The notes under the pieces: model-generated | Seen by the model: only the letters and a program-made list of their open reading frames with translations | The model's database searches: none | What the model was told of the DNA's origin: nothing | From: Alentia gelatinosa | Lineage: Eukaryota > Annelida > Polychaeta > Phyllodocida > Polynoidae | DNA length: 64,000 bases | Direction of reading: 5' to 3' | Assembly: GCA_950022655.1 (NCBI GenBank) | Contig: OX465582.1 | Location: 96,920,704-96,984,703 of the forward strand | Shown: positions 33,542-45,311 of the stretch, piece after piece | How the letters are laid out: each line of letters begins with the position of its first letter | Numbering within the stretch: the first letter of the stretch is position 1 | Position numbers and translations under genes: made by a program

Positions 33542-34409
33542 AGTAAGATCTCCGTATGCCATTTTCACACGGGTCTCGGTATGGAGAAATCTAGAGCGAG
33601 CTCATTGGTGTCAGCCCATCAGCATCCTCCTATTTCTCACACCCACCCCTTCAACTCTCCCTCCTCCCTCTCCCGCAGGGGCCAAGCAAAGGCCTCCCAC
33701 AAACGGTGGTGGGTTGAGTGGCTTTTTGAGTGTGGAAAAAATAAAACAAAAAACAAAAAAACACTCATCACGATTGTTGCTTGTCCCTCATTGGAGAATT
33801 CGCACGCTTCCCCATCACGAGAGAGTGTGAGATGGGAGGTGGAGTTCTAGAGGAGAGTCAGGAAGGTGGTGGGTGGCTTTGTACGGAAAAAGCTGTTTCT
33901 TCTATCATTGCTGTTCTTTTTGTTAATTTGGCAAGGGGCGGCACCTGGAGGTTTACTCACGAACCACAAAGCCGCAAGTGTGCGCATGGCAATTTGCTGC
34001 CGGTCAGTCTTCATTTCCTTCATTGTTTTTAGCTTTCAAACGTCAGTGTGAAATACGGACGTTGTGTTGGTTTCCCATGGGGGTGAGTGTATCTCACTCT
34101 CCTCACGCGAGCAATTCTCATGCCATTTCAGTTGAAAACACAGCCATATCCATCCGATCCCCCGAATATTACCTTCCTTTCTGATTCTTCTTAATTATCT
34201 TTTTCGGAAATGATGTAATACATGATATAGTCTGCTGTTTCAGGTTTTGTTTTTTCTTTGCTGACACAAACGATTTTGATCTAAGCATCTATAAAACATC
34301 TGCACATTTATGATATATACAATCGTGTATAGTATGAGGTAATGCGATGAGAACACGGTGATTAATTGATCGCACATTAAGATTGCACCCATTTAATACA
34401 TCTAGACCA
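33542..34409. other. gene-free stretch
   Basis: Nothing recognised. Frames at 33581-34184 overlap in all phases. Confidence 0.4.
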
Positions 34410-34699
34410 TAAGGCGCAGCCAGCGTCCACCTACTACGATGTGGCTCCGATATGGTCTACGATGCATCTCCCGATAAAAAACCAAAATCGCGTCGGAAGG
34501 TCCCCTAATATCGGGCCAGTTGAGCACGTTTCTGCGATTAGACACCGATAAAAACCCCATACGATGCGTGGTGGATTGGCATGTCTAGACATATGTCTAC
34601 GATTTTGCACCTTTACGATGTCTCCGATATTTGGTTTTTGCATCGGTGTCATATCGGTAGGTCTATATTTCTATCGTAGTGGGTGGACGCCAGGCCTAA
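34410..34699. mobile_element. PIF/Harbinger-type MITE, CGATATGGC family, copy 3
   Basis: Element 34413-34696 is flanked by TAA on both sides (34410-34412, 34697-34699). The ends are AGCGTCCACCTACTACGATG and TCGTAGTGGGTGGACGCCAGG. Confidence 0.75.
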
Positions 34700-35477
34700 A
34701 TGTTTTAATAGACATGTATGGATTCCCAATCCTGTCCTTCTGCAGTCAGTCTATTCCAATATACCATACTCTCATTTCATTGTCTCTATATTTTCATTTG
34801 CCTCTTACATTTTTGTCCTGTACAAGAATTTCTACCATTGCACTTGAATTAGAATACCCCGAAGTTAGCTTCAAATATAATCGCCTGACTTTTCCACTTT
34901 CCAAAAGTACAATATAGATCCCTTATATATTCTTTGAAACAGCAGTTTCAGCCAATCAGAGTTAATGCTTTTACAGCCTGCAGCATGAAAGTTAAACAAC
35001 GTCCGTACATGAAAAGCCATAATTTCGATTGAATCTTATGTGAGCTATCTACCTCGTATCTAAATGTGGCTTGGTGGGGATATTTGAACTTAGGCTTAAA
35101 TTTATCGTTTCTTTATACCATACCTGGGTCAATCTCGTTATGGAATCAATTCAGCCATTTTTAATATAAAGGAAACCTTTTATTCTTTTTTATTAGCACA
35201 CAGATTCATCACACGGATGGTCTTCCATTTGAGGTATATTAATGTGGTACAAGTTTTATGGTTCCATACATAGACTGGTGTTAGGTTATAGATGATTAAC
35301 AAAGTTATGTGGCTATATAAACCTTTTGAATACAATTTAGTGGCACTAATACCAACAAGAATCAAAATAAGAAACCCACAACCAAATACAGTTCCACGTA
35401 CTTAAAATGATTTGTCTTAATACAGGAGAGAATTGTCTGAAAGGGTTCATGTTAACGTTATCTACACTAAAGAGTTA
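34700..35477. other. AT-rich stretch without recognised features
   Basis: Nothing recognised. Confidence 0.5.
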
Positions 35478-35720
35478 AAGATGGCGCTGCCCTGTCATCA
35501 CCCCCTTGTCATTGCGCATGCACAAGACAAAAGATCCTACACCACACCTCCCGTATACGTACACAGGCCTCTTTGTAGACAAACGGGGTAGAATGGGTGT
35601 GGCCACCCCCTCCCCCGACCCTCCCCCCACACACAGTCTCCTCAGAGGGCTCCTCCGGCGTGTCACGTGACCCTTACGCCCATCCCGACACACCTTGCTC
35701 GTATTTCCGGTCTGACAGAT
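35478..35720 (+). promoter_or_regulatory. promoter-like island with small ORF
   Basis: AAAGATGGCGCTG (YY1-type) at 35478, ATTGCGCATGCACAAG (NRF1-like) at 35511, GTCACGTGAC at 35662 and TTTCCGGT near 35705. The ATG at 35481 opens a 36-codon frame starting MALPCHHPLVIAHAQDK. No splice donor was placed. It may be a transcription start region; the linked gene is unknown. Confidence 0.35.
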
Positions 35721-35869
35721 CGTCTGTCGTCATGTTAACCGCTACTAGCACCCCGCCCTTCCCGAACCGTCAGCAAGAACAAAAAGTTAAGTAACAATTA
35801 CCCCCTCCCTCCCATATTCTCCAATCACCCCCAGGCTGCACCACCGTACACCTTGCGTCGCCTACCGCT

Positions 35870-35943
35870 ATAGGGCCGTTTCCATTAGCCGATTTCCCGT
35901 CTCCGATTTTCAGTCGGGAACCAACGACGGACTTCTGGCGATA
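35870..35943. mobile_element. fragment of CATTGG-type MITE
   Basis: GGGCCGTTTCCATTAGCCGA followed by CCGTCTCCGATTTTCAGTCGG. It matches the ends of the elements at 35944 and 47168. Confidence 0.5.
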
Positions 35944-36646
35944 GGCCTGTTTCCATTGGCCGACGAAATGTGTGCAGATTTTTTCAGTTACCCAGAAAGT
36001 CTGTCGGTGGTGCCACTGACTGCGCGTAGGTAAAGAAAAATCGGTGAGGGTTGTAGATTTCATTCAGTGACCAAGCTTTCACTAAGTGGTGGGTGGTGCC
36101 ACATTGCATAATCTAAGCAGAGAAAGTCGTGGGTCATTTCACGAGCTGGGTAGTTTCCATTGACCGATATTGGGTCAGCAGTGCCAAACGTCTGTCGGGG
36201 GTTCCTGACAGGAGATCGGTGACGGGAGATCGGCCAATGGAAACGGGCCTTTTGCTGACCCAAAATCAGTCAGTAGACCCGCTTCCATTGGCCAACAAAA
36301 ACGGTGCAGATTTTTTGTGTTCTCCTAATGGCACCTTTCCATTGGCCATCACCGATACACAGTCAGGAACCACTGACAGACCTTAGCACTGCTGACGCAA
36401 AATGTAATAAGCTGATAGGAGAACGGCCTATTGGAAACGACCCAGCACGTGAAATGACCCACGATATTTCTGCTAAGATTATGCAATGTGGCACCACCCA
36501 CCACTGAGGGAAAGCTTGGTCACTTTGTGAAATCTACTACCCTTACTGATTTATCAGTACCGACGCATAGTCGGCAGCATACCTGACAGACTTTCTGGGT
36601 AAATTATCTACACCCTTCTAGTCGGCCGATGGAAATAGGCCTTATA
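35944..36646. mobile_element. about 700-bp element with roughly 200-bp inverted ends, CATTGG type
   Basis: The left end GGCCTGTTTCCATTGGCCGA and right end TCGGCCGATGGAAATAGGCC extend as an imperfect inverted repeat for about 200 bp. It includes ACCCAGAAAGTCTGTC / GACAGACTTTCTGGGT and CACTAAGTGGTGGGTGGTGCC / GGCACCACCCACCACTGAGG. The middle (about 36150-36430) contains further back-to-back ends (CCAATGGAAACGGGCC ... CGCTTCCATTGGCC), which indicates insertion of a relative. No transposase. Confidence 0.65.
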
Positions 36647-36964
36647 TCCGCGTTGTTTGACTCATAAACGCAGTTCTGAAGGCGACTCCTAGTAGTGATT
36701 ATGACTGTGATGGGGAAGGAGGAGGGGCAAGTCATGGACACCGGTTTCTGTAGCTACAGGGGACGATAACAGGCGCCTCTGTTGATCTTCGTGATACATC
36801 GCTTTGATCACAATAGGATTGGATCATTTCCTCCCGCTCTCCCCACACAGACACGGTCACCCTCGCCCTCCCCTGTACATAAAAGTAGCAGGAAATCGGT
36901 GGGTGTTTATCTGAGTGTGGTTTGCAGGGGACTGCATTCTGACCATGACAAACTCGAAGCGAGT
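36647..36964. other. no recognisable feature
   Basis: GC-moderate spacer. The frames on both strands are unrecognised. Confidence 0.4.
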
Positions 36965-37185
36965 ATGCCAGGGACACACCAAGCGAGAAACGCAGCGAGT
37001 TCCGTAATCGTCAACACAAAATGGCCTATATGTGAGCTATTATTTCATATTTCACCTGATTATTGTTTTCAAGATGCTAAATTATAGGCAGGAGATATTC
37101 CTATGAAATAATATCTCACATAGAAGCCAATTTGTGTTGGCGATTCAAGAGATCGCTGCTATCCCCGGTATTAAGTCCAATACAC
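36965..37185. mobile_element. MITE with ACACCAAGCGAG ends, copy 1
   Basis: Left CACACCAAGCGAGAAACGCA, then TCGTCAACACAAAATGGC. The right end has GCCAATTTGTGTTGGCGATT. It forms a long hairpin around TATTTCAT ... ATGAAATA. Copies or fragments are at 37500-37610 and 37615-37850. Confidence 0.6.
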
Positions 37186-37400
37186 ATCTACCGATTTTTG
37201 AACATCGATGTATCTTTGTCGGCGACAAAGGAACGGTACTTTGTATCAGACGAGGCCCTAGTCGGTAGATGTGGAGCAGCTAGGCAAGGGTCAGCCAACG
37301 ATTAGTGACCCCCACCCCCGAGATGTTCTTTTGTTGCCGACAAGTTGTTGGTCGATGTTTCTAAATCGCTTAACAAAAGTTTATCATCATGTTCATGAAT
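37186..37400. mobile_element. MITE with CATCTACCGATTT ends
   Basis: ACACATCTACCGATTTTTGA at the left and TCGGTAGATGTGG near 37263, with TTGTCGGCGACAAAGG inside. It resembles the element at 43752-44058 (CCCATCTACCGATTT). Boundaries are uncertain. Confidence 0.4.
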
Positions 37401-37499
37401 CCAGTTGGCAACAACGGAACATTAAAAATACCCCCAGCTGGGCAAGCCACGGGTTACGTAATTTGCCTGCGACATATTCACAGACAACTATAGCATCCC

Positions 37500-37850
37500 A
37501 ACTAGCATCCCAGAAGCGATAATCAGGTGTAATATGAAATAATAGCTCCCATATACGCCATTTTGTGTTTGGCGTTTCTCGCATGGTGTATCTCCGGCTT
37601 AAGCAGAGGACTTTCGTATCCTAAAACCGGAGAAACACCAAGCGAGTATTGCAGCGATTTTCGCAATCGTCAAGACAAAATAGGGTGTATGAGAGCTATT
37701 TTTTTCATATTTCCCCTGATTATTGCTTCTCAGACTCTAAACTATCGGTGGGAGATATAACTATCAAATAATACCTCACACACATGCCATTTTGTGTTAG
37801 TGATTCCGGAGATCGCTGGCTTCACTCGCTTGGTATGTCTCCGGTATAAG
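37500..37850. mobile_element. MITE with ACACCAAGCGAG ends, half copy plus copy 2
   Basis: Positions 37500-37610 match one half (CGCCATTTTGTGTTTGGCGT). Positions 37615-37850 are a whole copy running from CCGGAGAAACACCAAGCGAG to CTCGCTTGGTATGTCTCCGG with the internal hairpin. Confidence 0.6.
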
Positions 37851-39549
37851 AATATATCATCTCTTCCTACTTTGTATGCAGGGGTAACTTTCCCTTGTGA
37901 ATTTATGTGCAATTCATAGAATATGGAGAGAGTTTCTGGAGCTTCTGGTTATAGATGAAAGAATGGGCCCAGACAATAGTAATTTCAATGCGCCGATTAT
38001 ATTACCAGATCAAACTGTAAATAACTCGGGCGTGGCTGGCTCTCGAGCAACTCGAGGTTCTTGATCCACCCAGAAAATCACAAAAAAATAGTGTCTTCTC
38101 ATAATGCATCATGTGAATATGAAAAACAGGAACCAAAAAAACGTGTCGGTATCTTTACAGCGGATCTGGTAGTGTTAGAAGACCGCCTCGAGGTAATTAT
38201 ATATGGATCCACTGTAACACAACACGTGCATGTACATGTTCAGTAGGATTCTGTTTCCCCTTTCTGCCCTACATCACCTCACTGTACCCTATTATTTCTA
38301 CCTGTGCCTTTATGTATTAATAGGATGAATTATATACATTGCGTAAATGCAGTAGCTATTCGTATGGTACCTGACCTCATTGATATTACATATTTAATTG
38401 ACATCCTATTTCCGCAAATCCTAAATACATCACAATGAAAGTGTTGGTATTCGTAAAGCTATGTCATTTGTCACATGAATTACTAATGGGTTTGTCCATT
38501 TTTATTTGCCTTCCCTTTGTTTTTCCACTAGGGTTAAATACCACTTGATGCCATTCTGGAAATGTCCTTACTTTGTTGTCTGATATAAAAGTATACAACA
38601 AAACAAACATTCATAGCAAAAAATACTGATATTACGTAGATGTGTGAACTGTTTCTCCAGGGCGCTTATATGAGCACAGAGTGTTGGTTAAACGCTTATC
38701 CTTTCGTAAATGAAGAATTTATATCTTAGAAGAAATCAGGGAGAAAATGAACATATTGACAGAGACAATACATGGCACTACCAGAGGGGAATGCGTGTAC
38801 GTACACAAAGCTAAGGAGTACGATATTTCGAATTCCCCCTCCAATAAGATATTTCGAAATCCCCCTTCACACACCTGTGCACACAGGTGTGAGAAGGTTG
38901 GGAGGAGCCTCACGGACTTCGCCCGGGGGGAAGGGGTGTGGTCTTCACGTGGAGGTAGTGAGGGGCGTGGCCTCACCTGAGTGACACGGGTAGGTGTAGC
39001 TTCAATCACTCACACCACACGTATTTACCTGTCCGGGCTTCCGTCTGCGATCACAGGCAGTGTACGCTTTCCACCCGATCGCCCTGGGGTATCGTCCGCA
39101 TACTACTCTTTAGATTTATGTACCATAATGTAAAATAATGACTTATCTTAAAATGTAAATACATCATTGTCCGATTGGCCTTTGATGTGGAGACAATAAA
39201 GTATAGTTTGATATCTAGGTAGAACTGAGAAATTGACTTGAAGACCACCCACAGTACGAATGATTTCCTATGTTCAGAGAGTGCTTATAGATTTTTATGG
39301 CCGTAGGGAGTGTGAACATGAATTTGATTCTCATGTAGATGACGTGTCTGTATTTTTATTTCTATGGACACTATGTATTAGGTGGATAGTTAAAGCCTAC
39401 ACTAGGGAGGAACAGAGTGCTTCATCATTCTACGAGTCGCGATAGTATCCTATCCTCGAAGCATACAATCCTCCTCCTAGGAAGAGGAAAGGAATATGGA
39501 TTTAATTGGCTTCTTAAAACCTCCCTGGAAATCAATATTACATACAGAA
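37851..39549. other. stretch without clear features
   Basis: Contains a 10-bp hairpin CACACCTGTGCACACAGGTGTG near 38876, a minus-strand CCGGACAG|GTAAATAC donor-like site near 39028 without a matching acceptor, and a solo TATTAYCCACC-type end (CTATGTATTAGGTGGATAG) near 39370. No gene called. Confidence 0.4.
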
Positions 39550-39895
39550 TGATCATAGAACTTAGAAATACATTAATGTAAACGTTTATTTCATAAGCAT
39601 TTTAATGGCTGTTGTTAAACATCAGATGCGTTAGCTTATATTGTGTCGGAAGTAGACATATTTTCGGTTTTCTATATAAACATCATTCAGCTAGAAACAT
39701 AAGTACAGGTAAATCAACAAGGCTTGTCCGGTGAATGATATAAAAATACATAATAGATCAGTAATGTTATAAGAGAGAAAAAAGACAGAAACATACATCT
39801 CTATCATTACAACAATAAGCACCATAACGTTCTGTGCAATTTCTAACATAAAATTAGCATGTTGCCCTTTGTATTCTGCACAATTTAATACCATT
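39550..39895 (+). repeat. dispersed duplication, copy 1
   Basis: About 345 bp matching 44163-44503 in the same orientation with small indels. Shared runs include ACATATTTTCGGTTTTCTAT and AGCACCATAACGTTCTG. It is AT-rich and non-coding. I cannot tell an old repeat from a segmental duplication. Confidence 0.75.
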
Positions 39896-40435
39896 AACTT
39901 TTAATGAAGCAGACAGCGATTCCCACGAGTGGGAAAGAACCTTTCAATTGCTGCTTATTATCGGAGGCGTTCAGAGACCAAGATGATATTAACGACTTGG
40001 CTCTTTCCACGTCACCACCGCGTGACAGTGGGTGACAACGTCACCAGAGGGTGACAAGTAAACAATCGGAACCCCAGTCTTCTGCGAGCTCCATTATACG
40101 CTGGCGGAATGCCCGGCGGTGAGGCCAGTGTTTTATCTAACAATTACCAATAGTATTCAGCGGACACTTACTCTTTGGAGCACACCTTAATAGCTCTCTT
40201 GACGGCGGCACGCTGGCCTGAATGTGTGTGTTGTACAGATGATGGGTGTGAGGGGTTGTGTTTTTCTATTTTGTTTGACTGGAGTTGTCTGGAGACCTAT
40301 CTTCCAGAGGCTCCAGTATCAATCGGTCACAGTAAATCGGAGTGTCCAGATTATGGACTTACAGGTGATATGGCTCAGTCTCCAGCATGCATGTACTTAA
40401 ATATAGAACGTCCTGACCATGCTGTACAATTCACA
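39896..40435. other. no recognisable feature
   Basis: Positions 40008-40056 carry repeated GTCACC/GGTGAC motifs. The 121-codon frame at 40175-40540 runs into the foldback hairpin and is unrecognised. Confidence 0.35.
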
Positions 40436-40692
40436 GAACGAGATGATAATTTACAGTTTGTACGGACCGAGGCATTTATGCCGAGTTCCGTACAAACTGT
40501 AAATTATCATCGAGTTGTACTATATATACCCGAAATTTAAAAAAAAATCAATTAAAAAAAAAATCTATTTCAATTTTTGTAATAAATGTGTATGGCAAGG
40601 TGGTCCGTATTTCAGTGTACGGACCGGCGGTCCGTACAGTATTTTTACGTCATATGCGTATTTACAGTATATACGGCATGGGTATATAGTAA
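40436..40692. mobile_element. bipartite foldback element, TATATACC subfamily
   Basis: Hairpin B (40440-40516) has perfect arms GATGATAATTTACAGTTTGT and ACAAACTGTAAATTATCATC, apex ACCGAGGCATTTATGCCGAGTT. Module A (40520-40692) runs from TATATATACCCGAAATTT to GGGTATATAGTAATA and repeats GGTCCGTA. The order is hairpin first, as in inverted copies. Confidence 0.65.
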
Positions 40693-41789
40693 TACACAGG
40701 AACTAACAATAACCCCTGGAAGCACCTGGGTCTCATTGTAAGCAGGAGTTTTACAAAGAATAAATGTCAAAATTAGAGGTCAATAGATGAAATTGAGGAA
40801 ATTGGGGATTGGAAAACGGAATGATTTTTTTGCGATCGAGATGGCCGAAGGTTTGGTGGTGTTTAGCAAACGTTGGACGTGATGGTCAAACAAAAGTTAT
40901 GCCAACGTATGAGATGGAATGGATGTGATAGAGAGAAGAGGACCACAACGGCTAACGTAAGGAATAGTTGAGGGCTTGAGAATGGGAGATATAAAGAGGC
41001 AAAGGCGGGTTATTGGGATGGGCCCTCTGGGGTGGAAGACTAGGAATAGCTGAGTAGGTACACAGAAGATAAGACCTGAAAATCAACATCGTTATGCTTA
41101 AATGTATGCTAAATGCTGAAGATTTTCCCTATAATATCTCACTAAAAGCTAGATATCTAAGAGTCAGCATAATTGCAGAATGACGACTCCCACAATAGGA
41201 GGTTGAAGGATATGGAGGACTAAAGTTGGAAGATAAGAATTTCAGTCGGTGGTGGGGGCGAGTGATCAGATTTATTTAGTTGTGCAGATACTTTGAATCA
41301 TATATCAGTCTGTCAGGAAGGACAGTCACTTGCTCGTTAGTCGCGAAGCCGCCTTGTTTTACACATATATCAGTATGTCGCCCTCAACATTTCAAAACAC
41401 CATTGCATATTCCTAGAAACATAGAAAATGCAACAAGATCTTATTTGATTAAAAGAAAAAAAAACGGGTGTAGAAATAAAATTAAATAGTACATAGCTTG
41501 ACTTTGTTATATACTACAATCACTTTTCATTGGAATCTGTAATTATCAATGAGGTGTGGTCAGGGCCTAACGCTTTGAAATAAATCGATATTCTTTTATT
41601 GGTGTTTCGTACAGGAGTTATCCATGTAAGATGACGAAAAAGAGATTTCTTTTCTCAAAGTTCCATCTCGTGTCTGCCACTGCGAATACTCCCCTCGTAT
41701 ACATTCAGGTATGCAACATCGAGTCACTTTGCATTGCCCTTGATTGTTTTTCTGCTTACCTGTCATTGTGCAGCATTTGTTTTAGTAGA
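40693..41789. other. gene-free stretch
   Basis: Nothing recognised. A purine-rich segment at 40780-41060 may be a decayed retrotransposon, but no motif supports this. Confidence 0.4.
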
Positions 41790-42130
41790 GCACCGGTGGT
41801 AACTAGTGGCGGTCACGTGGCCAAGGCTTGGCCAACCACATTCGACATTGACCTCCCGCTAATCATGGCGTCCACAAAGAACGCTGGCCTCGCTTTGCGG
41901 CGTTCCATTGTTCTAAAGTAACTGCGCGTGCGCAGAAACATTGATTGTTGTTGCCCCTTCCGGTTATTCTCCCCCTAGCGGGCGGCAAAGGCGGCGGCGG
42001 CGCGTTGGATTCCCGCCAAAACGTCCAACGATGGGTCACGTGACACAAGCAGACGACTTCAGGAGGTGCCTTGGGAAAGGTCACTGCGCATGTGCGAATC
42101 GCTCAACCGATCGATGCACATCAATAAGCT
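41790..42130. promoter_or_regulatory. CpG-island promoter candidate with NRF1, E2F and E-box motifs
   Basis: CTGCGCGTGCGCAG (palindromic NRF1 site) at 41922, CCTTCCGGTT at 41956, TTCCCGCCAAAA (E2F type) at 42010, GTCACGTGAC at 42035, CTGCGCATGTGCGA (second NRF1-like) at 42084, GGTCACGTGGCC at 41811 and ATCATGGCGTCC at 41862. This is the strongest promoter-like patch in the window. No first exon was identified on either strand, so direction and gene are unknown. Confidence 0.5.
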
Positions 42131-42772
42131 TTTGACGACCGGGCTCGTTTAGAGTAGGCTCAATTTTAAACAGAGGCTTCAGATCATATTGTGCGTAAAA
42201 CGCGATAAAGGGTGAATAACTCCTCTCGTAAAAGTGCTCATGGTAGCAATGGCGTCTCTACACGGGGTAGCCAGATGGTGGCAGACCTGTGTTCAGTGGA
42301 GAGTTCAGTCTCACTGAATAGAATCATGACTTTAATGACTGATCGTATAGATTGCTCTTAGATAGGTTCTGCAACATGGAACACACATGTCGAAGATGCA
42401 TGTTTGGGGCAGTAGATTTCCCATTTTAGATAAAAACTCATCAGCATATTTTATGTTTTTGAATACATCATGCTGTCTCATTCCCGATTTTGGCGAAAAT
42501 GTAAGACCAAAACAGCAGTTCTATGTTTGCCGAATTAGCCTGGTTCCACTTACAGATTTATTGGTACCGATAGGCTATAACTTTGCCGGTCACCACCTAC
42601 CGATTCTAATACTTTATTTCTCTCAGGAAACAGAAAATAACACCAAAAATCAGTGACCTATCTATGTCCCGATTTTTTACGTTTATCGGAACCACAAACC
42701 CGTCGCAACTAGTCGCCGACAAATTCAATACGGGTTGGCTAAACTTCGATGAATTTGAATTGTTATCTCACC
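42131..42772. other. no recognisable feature
   Basis: Unique sequence. The 89-codon frame at 42387 is unrecognised. Confidence 0.45.
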
Positions 42773-43010
42773 CCTGTTTTTCCCCCCATAGACTTAACAT
42801 TGGGAACTTGTATCTAAAGTCCATGAGGTATTTATGAAAAATATCTAATAGGGGATTATGTCACAAACAGGCTGAGATAAATTCAGAAACCCATTCACGG
42901 TCACAGCTCGGTCCCACCTTTTTTGAATCGCTACGTAAATAATGCCGCTTCGCCTTGTGAATTACTACGCAATTCAAACTCAATGGAATACAAGCTCTGA
43001 CACGTCCATA
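42773..43010 (+). mobile_element. bipartite foldback element, CTCACCC subfamily
   Basis: Module A from TTATCTCACCCCTG with core GACTTAACATTGGGAACT to GCTGAGATAAATTC (about 42884). Hairpin B to about 43010 with apex GCCGCTTCGCCTTG (42944-42957). Arms match those at 4683 and 46861 but are more diverged. Confidence 0.65.
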
Positions 43011-43629
43011 TCACCCTCCCAATATTTGCATTCTTGAATGAGTAGTTCCTGATGCTGATTGCTGATGATTTCGTCTGCAAGAGGAAATACAGAAAACCTG
43101 AAATGGATACAACAAATTGAACGCTTGTGCTGTAACCTATTCTCCGCATCACATCTTAGTTCACCTTGATGGGTATATATATATCTACTATAGTTACTGC
43201 ACGAATCTTCGAAAGTGTTAGAACATGTCAATGTTCGTCGAAATGAAACGGACATTAATGACGAAAACCGATTCAATATACAGAAGACTGAAGGCCAATG
43301 ATATCTCATTACATTTAAAAGAAGCCGATATTTCCATCCGGACTTCAGGCATGTACCGGCATAGACACGAGGAAATCAATACATGCATCAGGAAGGGCCG
43401 CTGCAAATGGCCGGAACTATATCGATGACTCAGAGCATGATGGAGTACTTAATACAGACACATTCTGATAAATGTTTCTACCTGTCGTGAAGGACTTCTC
43501 CTAACTTATTTAGCGACCATGTGCCTGGAGCACTCAATCCGTACCCCCACCCCCCACCTCAACCACAGCGTGCCTGTACTGTACGACCTTTACTGACACC
43601 TGTCAATCAAAGATCCACGCCCCGGTTCA
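43011..43629. other. no recognisable feature
   Basis: Overlapping frames on both strands at 43200-43430 give no recognised domain. Confidence 0.4.
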
Positions 43630-43740
43630 AACTCACCTGAATATTGACAAGGTCTCTCTCCAGGCCAAACAAATAAAACGTTTTGTTTCAGTGAGGGGCC
43701 TATGGCGATAGATGCAGCGCTTCCTGGGAGGACGAGTGGA
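43630..43740 (+). repeat. short duplication, copy 1 (exon-like)
   Basis: GTTCAAACTC ... CTCTCTCCAGGCCAA, then ACGTTTTGTTTCAGTGAG and GGCGATAGATGCAGCGCTTC, repeated with changes at 44513-44613. The sequence after TTTCAG is open (EGPMAIDAALPGRTSGALSR) in this copy but not in the other, so an exon origin is possible but unproven. Confidence 0.5.
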
Positions 43741-43747
43741 GCGTTAA

Positions 43748-44062
43748 GCCGGATGCCCATCTACCGATTTAGGGTTGAACGATTAGTTCCCAAATCGTAT
43801 AGGAGTCGGTCACCTTGTCGCAGGCAAATTACGTAATTTCCCTCGCTCGACCCGCACACTGATAAAATCGGTGTATGGTCCAGTAATCGCTGGGGGAGGG
43901 CAAAAACCAAAGAAACCGAGTGTTCACTAATCGCTGGGTAGCCTTGCCTAGCTGTCCTACATCTACCGACTCTTTTAGGATGGCTTGGCTGAGACAAATT
44001 ACTGTCCGTTTGTCGCCGACAAAGGTACATGAATGTTCCGAAATCGTTAGATGGGCATTGGG
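43748..44062. mobile_element. MITE with GCCCATCTACCGATT ends
   Basis: Left GATGCCCATCTACCGATTTA and right AATCGTTAGATGGGCATT. Inside are AATCGCTGGG repeats and CTACATCTACCGACTCTTTT. It lies between the two short duplicates. Confidence 0.55.
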
Positions 44063-44162
44063 CTTTAAAGCTTCTTTATTCATGAGATCACGCTATGCTC
44101 CGGTCAATTGGGCTTTGCTGGTAAATGATATGAAATGTAAATCGTATAAAAATATAATATCA

Positions 44163-44503
44163 CATACAGAATGATCATAGAATTTAGAAATACATTACTG
44201 TAAAAGTTTATTTCATAGTCATTGTTTAATGGCTGTTGTTTTACATCAGATGCGTTAGCATATTGTATCTAAAGTAGACATATTTTCGGTTTTCTATATA
44301 AACATCATTCAGATAGAAAAATAAGTTCAGGTAAAGTAACAAGGCTTGTCTGGTTAATGATATAAAATACAAAATAGATCAGTAATGATAAAAGAGAGAA
44401 AATCTGAAACATACAGCTCAACACTAAGCACCATAACGTTCTGCACAATTTCTAATATAAAATTAGCATGCTGTCCAATGCATTCTGCACAATTTAATGC
44501 ACA
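44163..44503 (+). repeat. dispersed duplication, copy 2
   Basis: Aligns with 39550-39895 in the same orientation with small indels. Confidence 0.75.
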
Positions 44504-44512
44504 TATCTCTGT

Positions 44513-44613
44513 TCAAACTCAAATGAAAATCGACAGCCTCTCTTCAGGCCAACAAAAAAAGCGTTTTGTTTCAGTAGGTGATCTACGGCGATAGATGCGG
44601 CACTTCCTGGGAG
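44513..44613 (+). repeat. short duplication, copy 2
   Basis: Counterpart of 43630-43740. Ends GGCGATAGATGCGGCACTTC CTGGGAG. Confidence 0.5.
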
Positions 44614-45311
44614 AGCCATGGAACATTGAAACTTTTTTATTCACGCTATGAATACGAAAATCACATTTTGATCAAATTTTGATTTGAATCATAATGAGCC
44701 TATAGAGGATTAATACAGTATACTATTTCATGCATTTGAAATGGATTTACGTAGATAATATGAATAAATATGATACGGTGCAAAGACGAGTCACCGAGTT
44801 TATTAAGTGCAATTAAATTGTAAACATGATTTTACTGATGAATAAAAAGAAGCAAATCTCGTTTTAATTATATAAATATAAGGAAGGTAATATAACTAAT
44901 TGACGCACTGTATATTATAAATGCTAGTAAGATTCAGTGTTCCAAACATTTATGGAAGCAATGACATAATTGCCCTGGCCTATCTGTAGAATACCAACAC
45001 AGGTAGAGACAAGGTGAGGTACTGTTGGCCATATACAGGTAAACCTCACTTGACTTAGGGCGAAATACACAGATATTGACGATCTATCACCTGTGACAGG
45101 TGTGCCATCTTAGCAGTATCTCCGCACCTGTAGTAGCCGGCAGACGACATTTCTTTGTAGATTCCCGCTCTTTTGAAGTAGTCGTCTCATTGAAATGTAG
45201 CCTCTGGCTAAGAGCGTCCAAAGCCTTCTTCTCGTCAATAGGATTCCCTCCAAGCTCCGGAACTAATGGCGCGGATCTTTTGTCCTCTTATTAAAACACA
45301 AAATTGAAAAA
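44614..45311. other. no recognised gene; CAGACGACATTT motif
   Basis: AT-rich to about 45000, then moderate GC. CAGACGACATTT lies at 45141-45152. Confidence 0.4.

Noticed and set aside
39029..39110. Minus-strand YADD-like residues suggesting a reverse transcriptase
   Set aside because: Only about 25 residues are open, preceded by a stop, and without the other RT motifs.
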